Below are positions 46,501-55,429 of a stretch of DNA of 64,000 nt, piece by piece. Each line of letters opens with the position of its first letter. Position 1 is the first letter of the stretch. The stretch comes from Acanthococcus lagerstroemiae (lineage: Eukaryota > Arthropoda > Insecta > Hemiptera > Eriococcidae), in assembly GCA_031841125.1 (NCBI GenBank), contig CM063113.1, positions 43,616,197-43,680,196 on the forward strand, written 5' to 3'. The notes beneath the pieces were generated by a model, which saw nothing but the letters and a program-made list of their open reading frames with translations, did no database searches and was not told the DNA's origin. The translations under genes were made by a program, and so were the position numbers.

Positions 46501-49500
46501 GATTGGTCTTCCTTAATGGCAGATTTGGTAAGATAAAATACTGTGCTCTAATACCGCCAGGAGTGTAATACCGCAACTTGTCAATATCTCCGAAACTTCT
46601 ACCTGGTCATGAAAGTGTCGTCATATTCGTGTTCAGGAATAAAAATAACACTATCCAGCAGCGACGTATCGATAGGGGGAGGGGGAAACTCCCCCCCCCC
46701 GTAGGAATTTTTCACGGAGTGGTTGGGAAAATTCACCATTTCAGTTAGACGAGTTGGGAAAATCCAACAAGTTAAAACTTTTTTTTGGTTATTTTTGGCT
46801 CTGGTACTTGGGAATTGAGTTAAAAAGTTGGGAAAACTCAACAAGTCAAAAGGTTTTTCTTCTTTTGCATTGATACTTGGGAATTTTGAGTTGAGTCAGT
46901 TGGAAAAATCTAACAGGTTAAAAGGTTTTGTTTTCTTTTGCTTTGATACTTGGGGATTCTGAGTTAAGTCAGTTGGGACTTTCACCATTTTTAACCCCCC
47001 CCCCCAGGCCAAACTCTCTGGTACGTCCCTGCTGTCCAGTATAGTTTCCATGTCGCTGAAGCAAGTCGATATGATAAGAGTTGAATAAATTTTCTAAAAA
47101 CACGCGATTTGTAACATGTGTTTTTGATTTTTTTTTTCTCTCTTCTCAAATGTAAAAATTAATTATTTTCAATTCAAACAGAGGTAAGTGAAATACATCG
47201 TGCTTTTTATCTACTATACGAATCACTTTCATTCTGAACTGTTACTCGACAGATACACTTACAATGATTCAGAAACTTTTTCGAGCCGAGGTGCGTCTTA
47301 TTGCCACCAAATCGTAAAATTGCTTTTTGCTCGTAAATTTATGTTTTAGATACAGTGGCGTGCACTCCAGGCAAGCAAGGTAAGCGCCGCTTACCCTGAA
47401 AGTTCCCGAAAAAATAAGTTTCCATATACTATATCAACTTCAACTTGTAACAAATAAAAGATAATGAAACATTGGGTAAAACAGTGACTGTATTGACACG
47501 AACAACGTTTACGCTTCAGTACCTAATAAATTCACGGGAGATGATACTGTCTGGTGGTCGGCAATCCTCATACATGTATATTTGTATAGGCCAGCGAGGT
47601 GTGCGTCAGATCTAACGCTTCCTTTTCATACTGCACGTAACATTGCACGACTTACACTACATCTTTGTGTTAATTATCAACACAAAAAACACACTAGCAT
47701 GTTCAACGCGACGAAACCTATGCGTTTGGTTGCGTTCTGGAAGCGCTTTGAGTCAGGCTTGCCTCGGCTTGGCTACACACGAAAGTCAAAGTTGACAGTG
47801 AAACGTGATTATGTTTGCCTACTAGTCAACGCGTTATGTTTGAAAACTCAGTTTTTTATTGTTGTTTTTTTTTTTGCTCACAAAATGCGTATTGGGAATC
47901 TTCTTGAAAAACCTTTACCTTTTTCGCAATTTACTTTTAATGAACAATTAGGATTTATAGCTGGAACCAGAATTCCCATTTTTGAAAACTGGGCGAAAGA
48001 AAGGTGGTTCGATTTTTACCTAGAAACATTTTGTGGTTAACCCATTGTGAAGATGGTGGATTACTGGTTTGTTCGCCATGTCTATTATTTGTCACAGAAA
48101 AGGATGCATTTGGAACGACCCTACATAGGGATAGGACAACTTGAATAATTTGATCAATGCATTTTTGTAGTAACATGTTTCATACTTTTATTTTGATTTT
48201 TACTTCACCTCTACAGGCTCAGGAATATACGGGGGGGGGGGGCAACTTCTCTCCCTGTAGGAAGTTTTTACTCAGCAGTTAACAAAATTTATAAGTTTAA
48301 TCAGGCGGAGTTGGAAAAATTCAATAAGTCAGAAGGTTTTCTTTTTGCTTTAATACTTTTGGGAATTGAGTTGAGAATTTGGGAGAATCCAATAAGTCAA
48401 AGGTTTTTTTCGGCTTTGATATTCGGGAATTTTGAGTTGAGTCAGTTGGAAAAATCCAGCACGTCGGAAGATTTTTTTGCTTCGATATACTTGGGAATTT
48501 TGAATTAAGTCAATTGGAACTTTCATTATCCCCCTCTCCCCCGAAAAACTCTTCAGTACATCCCTGTCTACGCTTATCGCTTACCTCCTAGAAAAACTCA
48601 CCGCACGCCACTGTTTAGATGGCAGAAAAGAATGATAAACTTTTGTACCTTGAATTAAAATTTTAAATGAAAACGGAGATTTTACAAGCATGTTGAATTA
48701 AAATTTTAATAAAAACGAAGAATTTTATGTTATATTTTTAGGATCGGCTATGAGTGTCCGAGCCTATTGCAATCGCTTATTTTCTCTCTTCTCATTTATT
48801 TTTTAATATGATCTGAGTCACAGTTCAGTTCAGTGGTGCGTCATTTCAGTTGTGTGGTTTTCGGTAGTGTTCATTGATCTGAGTTACAGTTCAGTTCAGC
48901 GGCGCTTCATTTCCGAGAAATCAATTAGTTGAAAATGATAACAATAATTATATGCAACAATTTCGATTTTATTAGGGTCGATAACGAGCTTCTTGCAATT
49001 ACTTTTTTTTTCTCTTCGTTTTTTTTTTCAACTTCAGTAGTGCTCATTGATCCTGATCTTCATTACTGTACGGGCGTCATTTTCAATGTATAGAGCCAAG
49101 CGTGGCCAAGGAGATGAAATTTTTTACGTTTTATTTTTATTTAGAATTTTACTTACCAGGACTGGAGTATTGTGCGTTTTTTACTTTCAGAGACTGAAGT
49201 TATAATAATTTAGTGTGCATTACCCGACATTAATAGATATTTCAGTCGTAAAATAATTTTAAAAAACTATGTTTTTCGAAAATTCCACGCATTTTTGTGA
49301 TTATCTCGATACCTATATTTTTTAAAGAAAAGTTGTACAGAACTTTTTTATAGAAAATTTAACAAGGAACACTTTATGTTATTTGCATTTTGGTCCTAAA
49401 GTGAATATTTTTTTAGATAACTGCGAATATCTCGGAACATATCAACTTCAGGACCAAAATGCATAAACATAGAATGTTTCTTGTTAAATTTTCTGTAAAA

Positions 49501-52500
49501 AAGATCTTATACAACTTTTCTCTAGAACGCACATTTACCGAGATAATCGCAAAAATGTGTGAAAATTCCGAGGGATGTGGCTTTTGTTATTTTTTATTTT
49601 ATAACCGATTTTTAGTAGCTAACTATATCGCAGGTTTTTGTTTTTTTTTAAATAAAATCTCAGTATTACACATAACTTTAAGGTCAATGCGCCACGGGTT
49701 AATGACCTCAGTTTGAGGTCATTTCTTTATGGCGAGTTTCTCGGTTCATTGGGACAAATTTCAGTGCGCCCCTAATCGATTAGCGAAAACTTGTAAGATA
49801 AAGGACACCCGAATGAACTGGTCATTGGCGATCCAGCAGAGCAGGTATAACTGTGTCATAGCTGATATATGTATATACACTAACTTAGCCTTAACAATTT
49901 TTAGATAAAGGACACCCTAATGAACTGGTCATTGGCGATCTAGCAGAGTAGGTATAACCGTACCATAGCTGATATATGTGATGCTAACTTGACCTTAAAA
50001 ATTGAATTAGTTAAAGGGGCTACGTAGATAATATACTTCCATTCTACTGGTTTCAGCAATTGAGGAGATGGGAATCAAAAGTAAAATTATTCAATTTTCA
50101 TGTGAAATGAGTTACTGAGCATTCCTGATAGTACTCGTCACGGGTGTCACTCCACATTCGTAAGAATTTTCGTAAAGTACACCTTGACCAAGCCACAGAT
50201 GACTTGGAAAAGTAGTGTTATAGTTAAACCAGGCATCATCCGATGGATAATGTCAGTTTTGAAACGAATGTACTTTTTATCAGTAGTAGCGTCGGATTTT
50301 CTCTGTAAAATTATTGTTTAGTATTCTTCATGATTTTATAAATTAATAAATGAGTTAATATAAGTTAATCCGTTCATATTATTGGCCAGATGTTTGACTT
50401 TTAATGCATTATACATTAGGGTGTCCCTTATTTGACAAGTTTTCGCCAATTGATGAGGGTCGCACTGAAATCTGTTCCAATGGACTAGAAACTCGCCATA
50501 TAAAATTTGAGCTCAATCTGAGGTCATTAACCCGTGCCGCTTTGACCGTGAAGTTGCGTGTAATCCTGAGATTTTACAAAACACCGCGAATATCTCGGAA
50601 CATATCAACTTCAGGACAGAAATGCACATAACATAAAATGTTACCCGTTAAATTTCCTATAGAAAAGATGCTATACAACTTTTCTCTAAAATGCATATTT
50701 ACCGAGATAATCGCAATAATGTGTGAACGTTTCGAGGAACGTGGATATTGTTCTTTTTTCTTTCATATAACCGATCTTCATTCGCTAAATCGTAGTTATC
50801 TAAAAAATATCCTGTTTAGTCTTTAGGACCAAAATGCAAATAATATAAAATGTACTTCGTTCAATTTTCTGTAAAAAAGATTCTCTAAAACTTTTCTTTA
50901 CAAAACATATTTATCGAGATAATCGAAACAATACGTGGAATTTTCAAAAAACATCGGTTTTTTAAATTATTTTACAGCTGAAATATCCAGTGGCGCGGCC
51001 AGGAGGGGGGAGTACAGGGGGAAAATGCCCCCTCCTCCTCCCAAGGTATCTGAAATTAAATGAGCAATTTTTCGCCTTTAAAACACGTTTTTACAAAAAA
51101 TTTATAACTCGAGCTGTAATTTTACTTTCATTTTCATAAAACAGTCCTCTAATATCGGCGATTTGTAAAAAATACCTCAATTTTTGACTTTTTCTCCTTA
51201 AAAATCTAACTTTGCCTCCCCCCCCCTCCATTTGGGAAAATCCTGGCTACGCCACTGGAACTATCTATTCATGATAATGCATACTACAATATAACTTCAA
51301 TTTCTGTCTACTGAGGCCAGCATTCCAGTTTGCCCCCCCCCCACCTGGTTACGTCAATGACAGTTTGTTAGGTACCTATTATAGAGTAGACCTCGGATTA
51401 TGTATGTATATTAAGAAAAGTCAACACTGCGCATAAGATACCTATAACATTGTGTTGATAAGGAACAGTCACATTTCTCAGAATTCATTGTCATTCCCTA
51501 TGGGCAAATGCCTGTTTCCTATTGTTGATTGTGCATCATATCAAGTCCACCATACCAAGGCTTCAACGGAATCTTAGAATGCTCAAGACTCAATAAAAAC
51601 AATTTGCTAACCCTGAATCGCAAAGTTTGGTTTTCTTCAATCATTGAACTTGGAATTACCTGCAGAAGTAGATACGTTGCTCTAAGAAATCATAAATATG
51701 TGCTATGAGCAACGTAACTACTTCGGCATAATATGTTTTTCTTCATTTCATCGTTAAAGGGGTGAAGATAGACACATGTAGAAGTGTTTGCGATTGTTAA
51801 AAAGCTTGTATTTGCAAGAGGTAGGACTGTTAGTCTGATCCTAGTGATAAAAAATTTGCGGAAGAGCCTAAAATTGAAACGTGAACTAGGCATAAGATCC
51901 CGTTAAAGATTTGGTATACTGGGCTCGATATGATGTATAATCAACAACTGGAAACAGAAGGATTTGCCCATAAGAAAAATGACAATGAATTCTGAAAACA
52001 TGTGACTATTCCTTAACCGCACGATGTTATATCTTATGCGCAATGTGGACTATTGTTGATATACATACATAATTCGAGGTCTACTCTATAGTAGGTACGC
52101 AACAAACTGTTATTGACGCAGCCAGATGGGGGGGGGGGGGTAAACTAAGGTGCTCGCCCCAGTAGACAGAGTTTGAAGTTATATCGTAGTATGCATTACC
52201 CGATATTAATCGATATTTCAGCTGTAAAATGATTTAAAAAACTAATGTTTTTTGAAAATTTCACGCATTTTTGTGATTATCTCGATAAGGATGTTTTCTA
52301 AAGAAATCTTGTATGGAATCTTTTTTACAGAAAATTTAACGAGAAACATCTTATGTTACTTGTATTTTTTGGTCCTAAAGTGAATACTTTTTTTTTTAGA
52401 TAACTACGATTTAGCGAGTGAGGATCAGTTATGAAAGGAAAAATAAGAAAATCCACGTTCCTCGAAACTTTCACACATTACTGCGATTATCTCGGTAAAT

Positions 52501-54764
52501 ATGCATTTTAGAGAAAAGTTGAATAGGGTTTTCTTTATAGGAAATTCAACGGGAAACATTTTATGTTATATGCATTTATGTCCTGAAGTTGATATGTTCT
52601 GAGATATTCGCGGTTTTTTGTGAAATGTCAGTATTACACATAACTTCACGATCGAAATGGCACAGGTTAATGACCTCAGATTGAGCTCAAATTTTGTATG
52701 ATGAGTTTCTACGTCCATTGGAACAAGTTTCAGTGCGACCCTAATCAGTTGGCGAATTTGTAAAACAAGGGACACCCTATTATACGTACTAAAATACGTT
52801 CTTCTAACAAATCATCGGTCATGTCACAGGATGTCACAAAAATATAAATTAGTTAATGTTATTTTCACCAAAGTCAGTAAAACTGTGAACGACAGGAACC
52901 AATTTTCGCTTTTTTTAGCCTATTTGGAGTCGAAACGGATATCCAGAATTTATACCTCTGCAGTTTCTGTGTACATCGTAAGTGAAATATTCGTTACGCA
53001 CGTTTTGTGGGTTGCCTGACTACCGTATTAGGGTAATTCTCCGAAAAATGGACAATTCATGTAAATGGGCTGTAACTCTGCCACTTATTATCAGAATGCT
53101 ATGCGCAATATGTCAAAATTGAGGAAATGAACTATTCTGATGGAGACAGTGGTAAAAGCTCTCCCTAGTTCAGCAGAACATCCTTAGAAAATCGAAAATG
53201 CACCTGAAATGTCCAACAACGTGGGTGTCAACCTGGTCTAGTTCCGTTTTTTTTTGCTTGCTGGAAGGGTTATACATAATTTTTAGGAACTACTGTTTCC
53301 CATTGTTGAAGAGGTGAGTTGAGGCAACACGGTATAGGTCTTACAATCTTTTTCTAACCAAGTTAAGTAACCTTTAGAATGCCTCAAAGTTGTGTCTAGG
53401 AAGAGATATGTCCTTCAACGTGGATAATTTTCAAACCTCTCTGTAGGGTTCCACTATAAGCATAAACTTCTCTCAAATGCTCATACAACTTCCTCATAAC
53501 TTCCTCTAGAAGGCTATGTAAGAATTTCTGTGAAATAATGATAATTTGTATGCTAAAATACTCATTTATTGTTGAGATCCTGGTTTCTAAAAAAAGTGTC
53601 CGTCATCGTGGACATCAACAGTCATATTGAATTTACAGCTCGGAATTTGTAAAAACGTAATAATACATCTAATGTTGGCCACATTACATTCAGCAACATG
53701 TATCAAATATTCTCCGCATATTTACCCAATGGGAAAAGGAAAAAAGGCGATTTTGTCCTTAAACGTGGACATAAAATATTATTCAACGTGGATACTCACG
53801 TATTCTTTGTATCCACGTTGAAGGACGTGAATCTTTCGACATTTAGAAGCAGTCTGTAGAAACAGCCTTTAAATCTTCTTCGTGTACTTTCCTAGATGAA
53901 TTTTCGGTAGTTCATAAAACCGTGATCCGTGAGATTGTAACCCACGGTGCCGCTGTGTGATCGTACAGCCTCATCTTATCACACTATGTAAACGTGAAAA
54001 ATTTGTCTTTCAACGTGGACAACAATTTTTTTATAACCCGCCAAAATCAAATTTAAGCCCGGCCGGTACCGGAATATGGTTTCTCAATACCCCTGGTATC
54101 GATTTCAACGAAAAAAATTTAAAAAGTAAACCTCATTTTTTGTTCTTGTTGTTTTTGTCCACCTTGAATTGTCCATTTTTCGGAGAATCACCCATTTGTA
54201 GGAGAAACGGCACCTGCCCGCGCGTAGTACACTCGCATCAGATTTTTTTATGTAGTTCCTGAAAGTTTTTTCTGACGGATAATGTCACTTTCTATTCTTA
54301 TACCTACTCAGCTGAAAACTGGAGAACGTCGTAGATCCTATTCAAATACTCGAACAACTCAGACCCACAATATGTTCCTTTTCAATTCATGGGTCTCGTA
54401 TTGCCAGTAATGTTGAAGTGGACAAATTTCTACCCTCCAGATTCTTTTTCACCCCAATGGGATATCCTTTCATATCTCAAAAATACAGCCCCTCTATTTT
54501 TTACACCCGAAGGTAGAAAAACTAATCTCTCCTGAAACCCCTGGTCTCAGTGCTTCAACAACAAAATAAAAGTAGATAATAAACACGCAGTTGCAACTTT
54601 GTGACCGAACCCCACAGGTACACTGTGTACTGTGCATCCTGAGTGAAAGTTATCAAACACATTTTTGTTTTGTTTTTATTGCCCTTTTGTAAAAAGCACA
54701 ACGTACTTACGCACTTGGAGAGCCATCCGTACACGAAAAACATGAACGCCTTAACACGATACAT
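40745..54764 (-). CDS. Pro/Gly/Met-rich low-complexity protein, 5 exons, 303 aa, unrecognised
   Basis: Exons in transcript order: 54764-54711, 45085-44963, 44743-44245, 44142-44058, 40895-40745. All are GT-AG and phases join to 912 nt, 303 aa. Exon 1 (MYRVKAFMFFVYGWLSKC) looks like a signal peptide, so secretion is likely. Exon 2 has AYPPPPTAPMPMG. Exon 3 has PPPFGIQPGF and about six MPGAGG units plus MPGGMPM variants. Exon 4 has AGGAQQQQPT and ends YPQ. Exon 5 has a Cys-rich CTGWCRFFYRPRS followed by a run of 12 prolines and a hydrophobic C-terminus. The composition recalls extracellular structural, cuticle, silk or saliva proteins, but I cannot name a family. Exon 1 is 9.6 kb from exon 2, so a small missed exon is possible. 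Confidence 0.7.
41560..43800. repeat. Minisatellite with GACTGGCTCT-type units, with CT and GT microsatellites
   Basis: Degenerate tandem units built on GACTGGCTCTTTAGAAAAAG and CAATTTCTGT recur every ~30-45 bases for ~2.2 kb. Microsatellites are embedded: CT at 42219-42252, 42509-42561 and 43478-43526, and GT at 43319-43361. It fills most of the last intron of the Pro/Gly/Met-rich gene. Arg-Glu and Thr-His runs in the open frames are translations of these repeats. Confidence 0.85.
41894..42137. mobile_element. CAGGGACG-type MITE inside the minisatellite
   Basis: CAGGGACGAAGGTAAGGGG opens the block, and GGAAAAACTCTTCGGTAC closes it without the final CCCTG. The interior (GTAGATGGATCAAAAGTTGG, AAAAATCCAATAAGTCG) is the reverse complement of text in the MITE at 55157-55405. 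The right end is damaged. Confidence 0.55.
44342..44566 (-). repeat. Coding 18-bp tandem repeat (MPGAGG units)
   Basis: On the plus strand, units of GGCATTCCTCCTGCCCCT repeat about six times almost identically and are followed by 18- and 24-bp variants. Units are multiples of three, so copy-number change would keep the frame. They lie in exon 3 of the Pro/Gly/Met-rich gene. Confidence 0.9.
45745..45947. repeat. Short inverted-repeat element with CCCGATTGACA ends
   Basis: CCCGATTGACA at the left is exactly complementary to TGTCAATCGGG at the right. Inside, GAGCACTCACA pairs with TGCACTCACA-type text only loosely. No clean duplication of the target is seen. Confidence 0.4.
46659..47031. mobile_element. 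CAGGGACGTA-type MITE, 373 bp
   Basis: The left end CAGCGACGTATC and the inverted right end CAGGGACGTACC agree at 10 of 12. The flanks CTATCCAG (46651-46658) and CTGTCCAG (47032-47039) are an 8-bp duplication with one change. A poly-G/C run lies directly inside the left end and another near the right end. The interior repeats AGTTGGGAAAATTCA and AAGTCAAAAGG phrases. Confidence 0.75.
47353..48613 (+). mobile_element. hAT-like element, 1261 bp, with CAGTGGCGTGC ends
   Basis: The ends CAGTGGCGTGCACTCC and (inverted) CAGTGGCGTGCGGTGA share the first 11 bases. The flanks TTTAGATA (47345-47352) and TTTAGATG (48614-48621) are an 8-bp duplication with one change. It contains a frame at 47582-48040 with no ATG of its own in good context and no recognised domain, and a CAGGGATGTA-type MITE is nested at the right. 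Confidence 0.78.
48213..48567. mobile_element. CAGGGACGTA-type MITE nested in the hAT-like element
   Basis: The left boundary region reads CAGGAATATACGGGG followed by a G run; the right end ACTCTTCAGTACATCCCTG is the family end. The interior has the family's GTTGGAAAAATTCAATAAGT phrases. The exact left boundary and the duplication are unclear. Confidence 0.55.
49200..49810. mobile_element. Partial copy of the GGGTGTCC foldback family
   Basis: It shares GTGCATTACCCGACATTAAT, TTAACAAGGAACACTTTATG and ATATCTCGGAACATATCAAC with the arms of the element at 50418-52778, and ends TAAAGGACACCC. The left end is missing or rearranged. Confidence 0.6.
49797..50003. repeat. ~105-bp tandem duplication
   Basis: AAGGACACCCGAATGAACTG, then GTCATTGGCGATCCAGCAGA, is repeated one unit later (from ~49910) with few changes, through ATAGCTGATATATGTG and TAACTTGACCTTAA. 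The copies differ by a small insertion. Confidence 0.75.
50418..52778. mobile_element. Foldback element, 2.36 kb, with AGGGTGTCCCTT ends
   Basis: The two arms (50418-~51562 and ~51916-52778) are inverted copies. Ends: AGGGTGTCCCTTATTTGAC and (inverted) AGGGTGTCCCTTGTTTTAC. The arms share GAACATATCAACTTCAGGAC, ACCGAGATAATCGCAATAAT and GTAGACCTCGG. The left arm is longer because a 270-bp MITE is inserted at 50988. ATTATAC occurs just outside both ends. It has no coding capacity. The centre has a further hairpin around 51670-51720. Confidence 0.85.
50988..51257. mobile_element. hAT-like MITE, 270 bp, CAGTGGCG...GCCAGGA ends
   Basis: The ends CAGTGGCGCGGCCAGGA and (inverted) CAGTGGCGTAGCCAGGA differ at two positions. 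The flanks GAAATATC and GAACTATC are an 8-bp duplication with one change. The opposite arm of the host foldback has the empty site, with a single GAAATATC at the matching place. C and G runs stand inside both ends. Confidence 0.9.
53031..54193. mobile_element. TIR element, 1163 bp, with internal CAACGTGGA repeats
   Basis: The ends GGGTAATTCTCCGAAAAATG and (inverted) GGGTGATTCTCCGAAAAATG match at all but one position, and the match continues through GACAATTCA. Inside, CAACGTGGA or close variants (AACGTGGAC, CATCGTGGACA, inverted TCCACGTTGAAGG) occur about seven times. There is no recognisable transposase. Superfamily unknown. Confidence 0.75.
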
Positions 54765-55148
54765 ATTGCCGCAGCGACGGAACTGAATAATATCTTCCGA
54801 TATTTCAATGTGTATTTATTTTTAACGGACGATACCTAGGCTCTGAGCTGACGGTCGAAGGACGTCGTTGATATTTTTAATTAATTAAAAATATTACAGA
54901 ATTCACACTTCGTTATAATTATTCGATTCCGGTCCGCATCTATTGTTATTGGTCAGCGGACGGCGCATCGCCGCGTCGTTACCATAATGCTCCGTAAATA
55001 GGGGAGCAAATTGGCCAAATTTTGTAAATCGAAAAACGAGGTTGAGGTTGCCGTATTGTCGACGAGTAAAGGTCGTGTTACCTACTGTTAGTTCAGGGAT
55101 GAAGTTACGCAATCTGGTTTTTCCCGATCCAGAAGTATTAACAGGAGC
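54765..55148. other. Upstream region of the Pro/Gly/Met-rich gene
   Basis: It should hold the 5' UTR and promoter of the minus-strand gene that starts at 54764. A minus-strand open frame of 69 codons (54903-55112) lacks an ATG start and shows no domain, so I do not call it a gene. Confidence 0.35.
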
Positions 55149-55156
55149 ACTGCAAG

Positions 55157-55405
55157 CAGAGACGTAGCGAAGAGTTGTTTCTGGAGGGGCAAAAAAGGAA
55201 GGATTAAATTCCCGACTGACTTAACTGAAAATTCTTAAGCATCAAAATTTGTTTTTATTGGCAAAAAAAAGAAAAAAAGAAAAAAAAGAAACCTTGTGGC
55301 TTGTTGGATTTTTCCAACTTTTGATCCATCTACTAAGATTTCCAAGCTCTAACGGAGACTTGGAAGGGGCAAGCTGTCCCCGGTGCCTTCTTATTTTCGT
55401 CCCTG
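55157..55405. mobile_element. CAGGGACGTA-type MITE, 249 bp, with perfect 8-bp target duplication
   Basis: The left end CAGAGACGTAGC and the right end CGTCCCTG mark the element. ACTGCAAG flanks both sides exactly, at 55149-55156 and 55406-55413. The interior CTTGTTGGATTTTTCCAACT and TTGATCCATCTACTAAGATT is inverted relative to the copy at 41894. An 8-bp duplication fits hAT. Confidence 0.82.
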
Positions 55406-55429
55406 ACTGCAAGTCTACCGGTTACTAGC

